Assembly: GCA_017504335.1 (NCBI GenBank)
Contig: JAFVRI010000073.1
Location: 1 to 6,070 of the forward strand
Direction of reading: 5' to 3'
From: Clostridia bacterium
GTDB taxonomy: Bacteria; Bacillota; Clostridia; Oscillospirales; CAG-272
Length of the DNA stretch: 6,070 bases
Positions within the stretch are counted from its first letter, which is position 1, and each line of letters starts with the position of its first letter. Shown here one piece after another: positions 1 through 5,878 of this stretch. The notes under the pieces are model-generated. The model did not search any database, was not told the origin of the DNA, and worked only from the letters and a program-made list of their open reading frames with translations. Both the position numbers and the translations under genes were made by a program.

Positions 1-39
1 GAAAACCGTCGGACGGCTGCTGCGCCACCGACGGTTTTC
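1..39 (-). terminator. Rho-independent terminator of the isomerase-GH2 operon
   Basis: A perfect 12-bp inverted repeat, GAAAACCGTCGG (1-12) with CCGACGGTTTTC (28-39), encloses a 15-nt loop. On the minus strand it begins 11 nt after the GH2 stop codon and ends in GGTTTTC, so the T-run is partly in the stem and may continue beyond the window edge. The A/T ends of the stem would let it act in either direction. It closes the two-gene operon. Confidence 0.8.
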
Positions 40-50
40 TTTATTTGCTT

Positions 51-2834
51 TTATTCGTCCTCAAAGGTCAGGGAAATTCCTTGGGCTCCGCCGCTGCGTG
101 GCGAATCGCCTCTCGCCTTCGCCAGAAAGCGAAGCTCAAAGCTCTGCTCCTTGACCGAGTCCAGCGGAACCTTCACCGGTGCGCGGAATCCGGGCTGTTC
201 CGCATGGATCAGTCGGCCGTTTATGTAAAATTCCACCTCATCGCAAATGACGGAACCGATGACAACGGCAGGGATTTTTCCTTCGGGAATCACTTCGGGC
301 AGGGTGATCGGAATACGGAACTCCCGCCATCCCCACTTGAAGCCGGAGGGCGACATTCCGTTCCAGTAACTTGCTTCCAACGATACGGGCGCAAAGCTGT
401 TCATATCGTCGTCGCCATACACACGGCAGGGATCGGGCTTCTCTTCCACGCTCTCCACCGATACGAGAACACCCGTAATGGCAAAATTCTCACGGTAAAA
501 CACGTAGTTCGGCATGGGTTCCTCGCGCACGTTGAATGCCACCTCGGCACTTACCAGTCCTTCTCCACGGGCAACCAGCCTCATGCGCTTTGCCCCTCTC
601 TTGGCGGTGACGAGGACTTGGCAAAGACCGCAATACAGCTTGCGATACGGTAGGTGATCGGGCTCATGGCTATTGGGATCTCCGTTTCCGACTCCCGCCA
701 CAAATCCGTCTCCTTCAATTTCAAAGCGAATCAGATTCGATGCGGTGGGAACCTCTACGCCCTTTGCATCCACTACCGAAACACGTACGGGAACCGTATC
801 CCCGCCCGCATTGCCGACGGTGAGGCGATCCGCCTCCAGCTTGATCTTCGCAGGCACACCTGCGGTGATATTCGCGGCATTTGCCACTGCCTTTCCGTCT
901 CGGTAGCCCACAGCGGAAATCGTTCCCGCCTCAAAGGGTACCTGCCACTCGCACTGCACGAATCGGTCAGAAGGTTTTCTGCCCAGAGAGACACCGTTCA
1001 AAAACAGCTCCGCCTCGTCGCAGTTGGTCACGGTCATGACCCGCACCACATCGCCCTCGTTCCAGTTCCAATGAGGAAGAATGTGCATCATGGGCTCATC
1101 CGTAAAGATCGCCTTGTGGAAATAGTAGGAATCCTTGGGAAATCCGCAAGTGTCCAAAATTCCAAACTGAGAGGAAGCCGATGGCCAGGTAAAGGGAGTT
1201 GGCTCGCCACGGTAATCAAATCCCGTCCAGTCAAAGGCTCCCGCCATATAATCGTTCTCATAGACGAATTTCCAGTTTTCCCGAACGGTATGTCCCCACG
1301 GAACCACCTCTTCGTCATAGTTATGTAACACATGTGCGTTTTCCCTATCACTGACGTAGCAGCCTCGTGTGGTTACCGCGCTACAATTCTCACTGCCCAA
1401 GAGGGGATGATCGGGATACTTTTCATGCACCGAGGGAACACGCTCGATGCCGTAATTGATGCCAAAGACCTCCATTGCCATACCGGCACCTCCCGGTTGA
1501 ATGGTATCGTTTACCGCGCCGAGGAAGGGACGGCTGTCGTCCAATTTTTCTACCGTACTCTTGAGCTTTCGGAAGATATTCAAGCCCTCGTTCGTATTCT
1601 GCAGAGGTTCTTCGTTGAAGAGCGAATAAAACACTACCGAGGGGTGGTTGCGATCACGGCGAATGAGGATCTCCAGATTGCGAAGCACATCGGGGCGGTT
1701 CTCGAAATTGCGGTTCTCGTCCATCACCAGCATTCCGTACTCATCGCAGGCATCCAGAATTTCCCGTGCGGGTGGATTGTGTGCGCAACGGTAGGCATTG
1801 CTTCCCATCTCCTTGAGACGGCGAATGCGGTAATACTGGATCGAATCGGGCACGGCAACACCCACACCCGCGTGGTCCTGATGGTTGCAGGTTCCCTTCA
1901 GCTTCAGGGGACGCTCATTGAGGAAGAAGCCCCGCTCCGCGTCCAGACGGATCGTGCGGAAGCCGATGCGGGTCGCATCCTCGTCCATGACCCCGTCCTC
2001 TCCCGAAAGGGTTACCTTCAAATGGTAGAGGTTAGGCGAATCCACATCCCACCGACAGGGGTCTTTTACCGAAAAGGTCAAATGACAAGAGACCGTTCCG
2101 TCCGACGGACAGACCGTCTCCTTGCCGATCGCCTCGGCGATCACCTGTTCCCCGTCATACAGCTTGGCAGAAACGATGCCGCTCTTTTTCTCGTACGCGG
2201 AATTTTCCAGCGTCACCTCCAGCTCCACCTGCCAGTCGTTTTGCGTACCCTCGCAAAGCACGGGCTTTGCCCAAAGACCGTTATGGGCGATATGCAAGGA
2301 ATCCTTGATATAAAGATGCACGTGACGGTAAATGCCCGCTCCCTCGTACCACCAGCCCTCAATATCTCCGCCACGGGTATAAACCGCCAGCGTGTTGACA
2401 CGGTCGAAGTAAAGCCGAGAGGTCACGTCCACGGGGATCTCGGAATAAATGCTGAAGGAACGCTCGATGAGTGAACCGTTGAGAAAGATCAAAGAAGAGG
2501 TGGAAATGCCGTCAAACACCAGCATGGCGTGCTTTCCCTGCCATGAGGGATCCACAGAAAAGGTCTTGCGGTACCATCCGTTCTCAAACACGCGGTAGCC
2601 GTGGTTTCCGATAGCATCGGGAGAAAACGCCGCTTCTCTCTGATAATCGTGGGGCAGATCCACTCGCTCCCATGTGCTGTCGTCATAGGAGCCCGGCTGA
2701 GCGGGTCCGCTTGCCTTGCCCGCCTTTGCCGCATTGTATACAGCAGAGTGGTTCTTCTCTTGTGTCTCTTCCATATCGCCCCGATGGAACCGCCAATCGG
2801 GATCCATATTCAAATGCTGTCTCTGAAAGCTCAT
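51..2834 (-). CDS. Glycoside hydrolase family 2 enzyme (beta-galactosidase-like), cytoplasmic
   Basis: This 927-residue protein is a retaining exo-beta-glycosidase of GH2, most like beta-galactosidases with extended C-termini. The exact sugar specificity cannot be read from sequence. Visible order: jelly-roll sugar-binding domain (about 10-175, with VDLPHDY at 58-64 and the WYRKTF strand at 87-92), Ig-like domain (about 180-295, ending in RIGFRTIRLD), TIM barrel (about 300-575), a DUF4982-like domain (about 580-645), a GH2 C5-type Ig domain (about 660-770, with GNGDPNSHEP at 716-725) and an unassigned C-terminal domain (about 775-927). The predicted acid/base is E408 in LFNEEP and the nucleophile is E482 in LLGSEN. 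W536 in AFDWTGFD is the conserved end-of-barrel Trp. There is no signal peptide, so it should act on imported oligosaccharides or glycosides. The start is supported by AAGGAG 8 nt upstream. It lies 15 nt after the isomerase stop and is probably cotranscribed with it. Family assignment is near certain; beta-galactosidase versus beta-glucuronidase or another activity is open. Confidence 0.93.
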   Translation of the reverse strand: MSFQRQHLNMDPDWRFHRGDMEETQEKNHSAVYNAAKAGKASGPAQPGSYDDSTWERVDLPHDYQREAAFSPDAIGNHGYRVFENGWYRKTFSVDPSWQGKHAMLVFDGISTSSLIFLNGSLIERSFSIYSEIPVDVTSRLYFDRVNTLAVYTRGGDIEGWWYEGAGIYRHVHLYIKDSLHIAHNGLWAKPVLCEGTQNDWQVELEVTLENSAYEKKSGIVSAKLYDGEQVIAEAIGKETVCPSDGTVSCHLTFSVKDPCRWDVDSPNLYHLKVTLSGEDGVMDEDATRIGFRTIRLDAERGFFLNERPLKLKGTCNHQDHAGVGVAVPDSIQYYRIRRLKEMGSNAYRCAHNPPAREILDACDEYGMLVMDENRNFENRPDVLRNLEILIRRDRNHPSVVFYSLFNEEPLQNTNEGLNIFRKLKSTVEKLDDSRPFLGAVNDTIQPGGAGMAMEVFGINYGIERVPSVHEKYPDHPLLGSENCSAVTTRGCYVSDRENAHVLHNYDEEVVPWGHTVRENWKFVYENDYMAGAFDWTGFDYRGEPTPFTWPSASSQFGILDTCGFPKDSYYFHKAIFTDEPMMHILPHWNWNEGDVVRVMTVTNCDEAELFLNGVSLGRKPSDRFVQCEWQVPFEAGTISAVGYRDGKAVANAANITAGVPAKIKLEADRLTVGNAGGDTVPVRVSVVDAKGVEVPTASNLIRFEIEGDGFVAGVGNGDPNSHEPDHLPYRKLYCGLCQVLVTAKRGAKRMRLVARGEGLVSAEVAFNVREEPMPNYVFYRENFAITGVLVSVESVEEKPDPCRVYGDDDMNSFAPVSLEASYWNGMSPSGFKWGWREFRIPITLPEVIPEGKIPAVVIGSVICDEVEFYINGRLIHAEQPGFRAPVKVPLDSVKEQSFELRFLAKARGDSPRSGGAQGISLTFEDE

Positions 2835-2842
2835 TGCTCGTT

Positions 2843-2848
2843 CTCCTT
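2843..2848 (-). promoter_or_regulatory. Ribosome binding site of the GH2 gene
   Basis: The minus strand reads AAGGAG 8 nt before the GH2 ATG. It sits entirely inside the 15-nt gap after the isomerase stop codon (2850-2852), which supports tight cotranscription and confirms the start. Confidence 0.85.
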
Positions 2849-2849
2849 T

Positions 2850-3608
2850 TTATCCGTAAATTTCTTTTGCCAGTCTGAGACTTTCCATGGGCTCCAACAA
2901 GGGAGAATACTCCAAGCCCATCGCCCCCGTATATCCCGCCTTGTCAATGGCACCAAGGATCACACGGTAATCGTTCTCTCCGTACTGAAGCTCATGCCGC
3001 CCGGGATGCCCCGCTCCGTGCAGATGGGCGATATGCTCCAAATTGGCAAGAACGGTGGGAATGATGTTCCCCTCCATGACCTGCTGGTGATAAATGTCGT
3101 AGATCACCTTCACGTTGGGATGATTGACTTCCTTGATGATGTCAAACGCCTCCGCGGAGGACCAAAGATAATACCCCGGGTGATTAACGTAGGTGTTGAG
3201 TGGCTCGATCATCAAGGTGACCCCCGCCGCCTCTAAGATCGGAGCCGCGGCAGAAAGCCCTGCCACGATGGATGCGTGCTGCTCCTCGCGGGGCATGCCC
3301 GTATCCTTGCCCACCTGCGTGATCATACGCTTGACTCCCAGAATCCTTGCCGCCTCGCAGCTCTCCCGCACCCCCTCCACAAAGGCGGAGCGGAATTCGG
3401 GCTCGGTCAGCTTGAATTCGGTGGTACAAATGCTGAGCAGCTCCACGCCCGTCTCCTCCAAGGTCTTACGCACCGCCGAAAGATCCAGGCTCTTCCAATG
3501 ATAGGTCTCGACGGCATCATAGCCGAGAGCCGCCACCCTGCGGATCGCATCGCAAAAATCCACGTCTTTTCCCTTAAAAAAGCAAGGGATCGCTACACAA
3601 AGTCTCAT
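2850..3608 (-). CDS. Sugar isomerase/epimerase, hydroxypyruvate isomerase-like TIM barrel
   Basis: This 252-residue protein belongs to the xylose-isomerase-like TIM-barrel superfamily, closest in motif style to hydroxypyruvate isomerases and D-tagatose/psicose 3-epimerases, which interconvert ketoses or aldoses using a divalent metal. The predicted metal ligands are E135 (MIEPLN), D171 (YDIYH), H197 (HLHGAG) and E233 (LEYSP). H174 and the GRHE/GEN stretch (203-212) match the Hyi-type substrate loop. Length is normal for the family. The reading frame is open upstream to 3806, but the true start is the ATG at 3608: it has AAGGAG 8 nt upstream, the protein begins with a typical first beta strand (MRLCVAIPCF), and the extension would cross the promoter and the start of the divergent regulator gene. 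It is first in the operon with GH2, so it probably processes a sugar released by that enzyme, perhaps an unusual one. The exact substrate is not predictable. Lyase or dehydratase roles also occur in this superfamily. Confidence 0.9.
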   Translation of the reverse strand: MRLCVAIPCFFKGKDVDFCDAIRRVAALGYDAVETYHWKSLDLSAVRKTLEETGVELLSICTTEFKLTEPEFRSAFVEGVRESCEAARILGVKRMITQVGKDTGMPREEQHASIVAGLSAAAPILEAAGVTLMIEPLNTYVNHPGYYLWSSAEAFDIIKEVNHPNVKVIYDIYHQQVMEGNIIPTVLANLEHIAHLHGAGHPGRHELQYGENDYRVILGAIDKAGYTGAMGLEYSPLLEPMESLRLAKEIYG

Positions 3609-3616
3609 TATGCTTT

Positions 3617-3622
3617 CTCCTT
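3617..3622 (-). promoter_or_regulatory. Ribosome binding site fixing the isomerase start
   Basis: The minus strand reads AAGGAG, 8 nt before the ATG at 3608. It is the same motif and spacing as for the downstream GH2 gene, and it decides against the 66-residue longer open frame that begins at 3806. Confidence 0.88.
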
Positions 3623-3638
3623 TTATTTTGTTTTGGGG

Positions 3639-3667
3639 TTTACAAAGCATACTTCCTATGATATAAT
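3639..3667 (+). promoter_or_regulatory. Promoter of the AraC-family regulator gene
   Basis: TTTACA (3639-3644, one mismatch to TTGACA) is followed after 17 bp by a perfect TATAAT (3662-3667). The -10 box is preceded by TGA (3659-3661), which fits the extended -10 motif TGn. Predicted initiation is near 3674, leaving a leader of about 57 nt that contains the repeats described below. Its -10 overlaps the -10 of the minus-strand operon promoter. Confidence 0.72.
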
Positions 3668-3694
3668 TATATTGTGTAAAAAGCCCCTTGTCAA
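3666..3694 (-). promoter_or_regulatory. Consensus housekeeping-sigma promoter of the isomerase-GH2 operon
   Basis: On the minus strand a perfect TTGACA (-35, 3694-3689) is followed after exactly 17 bp by a perfect TATAAT (-10, 3671-3666). Transcription should begin near 3659, giving a leader of about 50 nt before the isomerase ATG. Such a perfect core should be strong without help, so control is more likely by repression or by competition with the opposing promoter. Confidence 0.85.
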
Positions 3695-3700
3695 TGACAA
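3688..3700. repeat. Inverted repeat TTGTCA-A-TGACAA, candidate operator
   Basis: A perfect 6-bp inverted repeat around a single central A covers the -35 box of the operon promoter and lies just inside the predicted araC transcript. A dimeric protein bound here would block the operon promoter. Part of the symmetry is forced by the -35 hexamer itself, so function is only a suggestion. Confidence 0.45.
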
Positions 3701-3701
3701 T

Positions 3702-3729
3702 ATCTTGCAATTTATATAAGGATCTTGCA
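3702..3729. repeat. Direct repeat ATCTTGCA, 20-bp period, candidate AraC-family operator
   Basis: Two exact 8-bp copies of ATCTTGCA (3702-3709 and 3722-3729) are spaced 20 bp start to start, about two helical turns. AraC-family regulators typically bind directly repeated half-sites with about this spacing. The copies lie at about -43 to -50 and -63 to -70 of the predicted operon start, the usual place for an activator of this family. The second copy also falls between the ribosome site and ATG of the regulator gene, so binding could limit its own expression. The assignment is inferred. Confidence 0.5.
3718..3722 (+). promoter_or_regulatory. Ribosome binding site fixing the regulator start
   Basis: AAGGA is placed 8 nt before the ATG at 3731 but only 2 nt before the in-frame TTG at 3725. 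The ATG is therefore the better start, giving 255 rather than 257 residues. Confidence 0.75.
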
Positions 3730-3730
3730 T

Positions 3731-4498
3731 ATGTTTGCCGAAATCGAAACCAATGCCGCAGAGAAGCTTCCCTTCGTTCTGATGACACTGAGAAACAGTA
3801 GCGCACAGCCGCCTGTGGACCGCCCGCACGGACTCAGTCAACACCAGATCCTATGGGTCACAAAAGGAACCTGCACCTACCGTGTGGATGGGAAAACCTT
3901 TGTCCTTTCCGAAGGAGAGGGCATTTATATGCGTCCCCATGTACCGCATCGCTATGAGGGAACCGATCTTTCCACCGCTTGGTGTACCTTCGCCGTGACA
4001 GATGCCATGCTTGATTTTTTAGGTGTGGGAGATTATCTGCACTTTCAAGCCCCCGCTTCTCTGAATCGGGATACCGAAGAGCTTCTTCGCCTCTCCTTAG
4101 GAGACAGTACCGTTCTTGATCGCTCCACGGCGGGTTACACGTTTGTCATCGACTTTTTCTCGGCGATCCTCGGGAAAGAGGAATCCTTCTCTTCCCAAGT
4201 CAAGCGAATCCTTACCAAGTGCTACGCGGAGCCCCTGACCCTTACGGATATTGCCGAAGAGGTGCGAACCGACAAATATACCCTTTGCCGCCTCTACAAG
4301 CAAGAAGCGGGCATCACCGTCATGGGAGAACTGATGCGGATCCGCGTTGAGAAAGCCAAGCAGTTTCTCAAATACAATACCGCCTCAGTTGGAGAAATCG
4401 GCAATCTTTGCGGCTTTGAAAGCCCCAGCTATTTCGGGAAATGCTTTCGCCGGCAGGTGGGCTGCTCTCCTACCGAATACCGCAAACGGCATATATGA
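3731..4498 (+). CDS. AraC-family transcriptional regulator with N-terminal cupin sensor
   Basis: This is a 255-residue DNA-binding regulator. Residues about 15-90 form an AraC-type cupin ligand-binding domain (LWVTKGTCTYRVDG, then EGEGIYMRPHVPHRY). Residues about 155-253 form the two-helix-turn-helix DNA-binding domain: the first HTH is around 170-191 (LTLTDIAEEVRTDKYTLCRL), the second around 219-240, followed by the family signature CGFESPSYFGKCFRRQVGCSPTEYR with its conserved GF, YF and P-x-x-Y-R positions. Length is typical. The gene is divergent from the isomerase-GH2 operon and shares an intergenic control region with it, so that operon is the obvious target, with a sugar or glycoside as the probable ligand. 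It ends 1 nt before a hairpin terminator shared with the convergent gene. Family assignment is firm; ligand and direction of control are inferred. Confidence 0.93.
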   Translation: MFAEIETNAAEKLPFVLMTLRNSSAQPPVDRPHGLSQHQILWVTKGTCTYRVDGKTFVLSEGEGIYMRPHVPHRYEGTDLSTAWCTFAVTDAMLDFLGVGDYLHFQAPASLNRDTEELLRLSLGDSTVLDRSTAGYTFVIDFFSAILGKEESFSSQVKRILTKCYAEPLTLTDIAEEVRTDKYTLCRLYKQEAGITVMGELMRIRVEKAKQFLKYNTASVGEIGNLCGFESPSYFGKCFRRQVGCSPTEYRKRHI

Positions 4499-4530
4499 AA
4501 ACGGTCGGTTGAAAATTCAACCGACCGTTT
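4499..4530. terminator. Bidirectional Rho-independent terminator between convergent genes
   Basis: A perfect inverted repeat with 14-bp arms (AAACGGTCGGTTGA at 4499-4512, TCAACCGACCGTTT at 4517-4530) and a 4-nt loop fills the 36-nt gap between the regulator stop (4496-4498) and the convergent gene's stop (4535-4537). Both orientations end in TTT followed by a pyrimidine-rich or T-containing tail (GTCTTT on plus, TCAT on minus), so it can serve both genes. Confidence 0.85.
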
Positions 4531-4534
4531 GTCT

Positions 4535-5506
4535 TTACGGTTCCTCGGATTCCTTCAAGATCCGACCGTAGGCATCAATGGGTGGCGTGCCAAACTCCTT
4601 GGCATAATCCTCCCCAAGGAAGCAGGCAAAGGTGGTGATCCGAGAAAATCCCTTGCCCCGATAATATTTCAAATCCTCCCTGAGAAGCGCTTCGTCCAGA
4701 TTCAGCTTTTTATAGGGCAGCTTCCAACCGCAGAACAGCGAATTGTCCAGCCAATATTCCAGAACCTCGGCATCCTCCCTACCAAACACCTCCAAAAGCT
4801 CGCAAAGATGCGCGGTCTCCCTTTTGTTTTCCTCACAATTCGGATCGCCGATGAAGCGATCCACACGGCGGTGGATGGGCGCATATTCCAAATACATTCC
4901 CTCCATCGGAGGCACCGTGGGTGCGATCATCGTTTCGTGATAGGCAAGAAAGCCAAGCTTTGCATCGGAGCGATACCGCTTCAAGCCCCGAAGAATGGCG
5001 TGGTAAATCGTCAATGCCTGATCGGATGGAGAAAGCGAACGGCAGCGCTCGCAGTGGCAGGTGCCGTTCCTCGAGGTATCGTCGATCCAGATATGATAAT
5101 AAGGACCGTGGAACGGAAGCAGGGATGCAAGCAGCGCGCTTCTCTCCTCCACAACGGCAAGTGCTTCCTCGGAGGAAGGACAGAGATTGTTTTTCGGTGT
5201 CCGTACACCGTCCTCTTCCATGCGGAACCAATCGGGATGGGCATCAAAATTCTCTCTGGGCAAAAGCCAGGATAGGGCATGGCACTCCAGCTCCACCTCC
5301 ATGCCGTGCTCCTTCATCACACGCAAAAAGCGGTCATAGACACCCGACTTCAGGTTGGAAAGAAATTCGGAAAGGGTCTCGTGAGCGATGGAGCCTCCCC
5401 GCGGATGGATCCCCACCGAATCCACCCCCGATGAAAGAATCAGGTTTTCCCAGTATTCCGAGATCTCCTCAGGATGGATCAAAAGTCCATTCTTTTTCTG
5501 TGCCAT
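4535..5506 (-). CDS. DUF4838-like putative glycoside hydrolase-type TIM-barrel protein
   Basis: This 323-residue protein resembles the DUF4838 family, found in large carbohydrate-active proteins and related in fold to TIM-barrel glycosidases. Supporting stretches are AHPDWFRMEEDG (89-100), the NNLCPSSEEAL segment (107-115), a strand ending in the acidic pair D142-D143 (YYHIWIDD), the Cys-rich C150-H-C152-E-R-C155 followed by SLSPSDQAL, and LGFLAYHET (184-192), all typical of the family core. E208 (MYLEYAP) lies at another predicted strand end. There is no signal peptide or membrane segment, so it should be cytoplasmic. It is unusual in being nearly only this domain, whereas relatives are often multidomain and secreted. 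The start is taken as the second in-frame ATG (5506), since AAGGAG is 7 nt before it and only 1 nt before the ATG at 5512. It has its own promoter and is convergent with the regulator. No biochemical function can be assigned; a glycoside hydrolase or lyase role is inferred. Confidence 0.8.
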   Translation of the reverse strand: MAQKKNGLLIHPEEISEYWENLILSSGVDSVGIHPRGGSIAHETLSEFLSNLKSGVYDRFLRVMKEHGMEVELECHALSWLLPRENFDAHPDWFRMEEDGVRTPKNNLCPSSEEALAVVEERSALLASLLPFHGPYYHIWIDDTSRNGTCHCERCRSLSPSDQALTIYHAILRGLKRYRSDAKLGFLAYHETMIAPTVPPMEGMYLEYAPIHRRVDRFIGDPNCEENKRETAHLCELLEVFGREDAEVLEYWLDNSLFCGWKLPYKKLNLDEALLREDLKYYRGKGFSRITTFACFLGEDYAKEFGTPPIDAYGRILKESEEP

Positions 5507-5513
5507 AGCCATA

Positions 5514-5519
5514 CTCCTT
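5514..5519 (-). promoter_or_regulatory. Ribosome binding site deciding the DUF4838-like gene start
   Basis: The minus strand reads AAGGAG. It is only 1 nt from the outermost ATG (5512), too close to initiate there, and 7 nt from the second ATG (5506), which is therefore preferred. The difference is two residues. Confidence 0.8.
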
Positions 5520-5539
5520 TGATTTCTGTTATTGAGGAT

Positions 5540-5569
5540 ATTATATCAAAAAGAACGATGCCATGTCAA
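5540..5569 (-). promoter_or_regulatory. Promoter of the DUF4838-like gene
   Basis: On the minus strand TTGACA (5569-5564) and TATAAT (5545-5540) both match consensus and are separated by 18 bp. Predicted initiation is near 5533, leaving a leader of about 27 nt. The repeats found near the regulator gene are not seen here, so there is no sign that it shares that regulator's sites. Confidence 0.8.
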
Positions 5570-5615
5570 CACGAATCCCCAAAAATTAAAATTACTCCAA
5601 AACATAAATTGGGTA

Positions 5616-5644
5616 TTGACAATGTTCTCATTTTGTTATATAAT
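5616..5644 (+). promoter_or_regulatory. Promoter of the tRNA-Ala gene
   Basis: A perfect TTGACA (5616-5621) is followed after 17 bp by a perfect TATAAT (5639-5644). Transcription should begin near 5651, giving a short 5' leader of about 8-9 nt before the mature tRNA. The promoter is divergent from that of the DUF4838-like gene. Confidence 0.88.
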
Positions 5645-5659
5645 GGTTTGGTAAGGCTT

Positions 5660-5735
5660 GGGGCATTAGCGCAGTTGGGAGCGCACAACACTGGCAGTGT
5701 TGGGGTCAGGGGTTCGAATCCCCTATGCTCCACCA
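5660..5735 (+). tRNA. tRNA-Ala (anticodon GGC)
   Basis: A complete 76-nt cloverleaf can be folded by eye. The acceptor is GGGGCAT (5660-5666) with ATGCTCC (5725-5731). The D stem is GCGC/GCGC, the anticodon stem CAACA/TGTTG with loop CTGGCAG, and the T stem AGGGG/CCCCT with loop TTCGAAT. The anticodon GGC is at 5693-5695 and reads GCC (alanine). The acceptor contains the G3-U70 wobble pair, the classic alanine identity element. The discriminator is A and CCA is encoded (5733-5735). It stands alone with its own promoter and terminator. Confidence 0.97.
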
Positions 5736-5740
5736 TAAGG

Positions 5741-5796
5741 AAAAACCTTGATTTATCAAGAAAACGCCGCAAAGCGTTGATAAATCAAGGTTTTTT
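5741..5796 (+). terminator. Rho-independent terminator of the tRNA-Ala gene
   Basis: Arms of 19 bp pair perfectly (AAAAACCTTGATTTATCAA at 5741-5759, its complement at 5777-5795) around a 17-nt loop that contains a possible extra CGC/GCG pairing. A run of six T (5791-5796) ends the right arm. It starts 5 nt after the tRNA CCA. The A-run on the left side would also let it stop transcription coming from the right. Confidence 0.9.
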
Positions 5797-5858
5797 AAAT
5801 TTAACATTTCAAACAGCCGTTCAAGAAATTGGACGTTTTTTTGTTATTTTAGAGCATA

Positions 5859-5878
5859 ATTCATACCAAAATTCATAC
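5859..5878. repeat. Direct repeat ATTCATAC, 12-bp period
   Basis: ATTCATAC occurs at 5859-5866 and again at 5871-5878, separated by CAAA. Short direct repeats with about one-helical-turn spacing near a tRNA 3' end resemble integrase arm-binding sites, but no integrase gene is visible. Function is unknown. Confidence 0.5.

Noticed and set aside
45..2474. Three long plus-strand open frames (45-653, 654-1328, 1332-2474) opposite the GH2 gene
   Set aside because: They are antisense shadows of a clear GH2 protein with catalytic motifs. They have no family features, no convincing ribosome sites and a low-quality composition rich in His and Arg.
2850..3608. Alpha subunit of a C-glycoside deglycosidase
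   Set aside because: Those subunits share the isomerase/epimerase fold but are longer, as far as I recall, and are encoded with a small beta subunit. None is present, and the motifs here fit the hydroxypyruvate-isomerase type.
3609..3806. N-terminal extension of the isomerase open frame by 66 residues
   Set aside because: It has no family similarity, runs through the promoter region and into the divergent regulator gene, and a proper AAGGAG site serves the ATG at 3608.
4529..5508. Plus-strand open frames opposite the DUF4838-like gene (4529-5275, 4921-5508)
   Set aside because: They are shadows of the minus-strand gene, which has a ribosome site, a consensus promoter and recognisable motifs.
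5566..5772. Minus-strand open frame over the tRNA, containing the peptide RGFEPLTPTLPVLCAPNCAN
   Set aside because: It is the well-known spurious peptide produced by reading the antisense strand of a tRNA gene.
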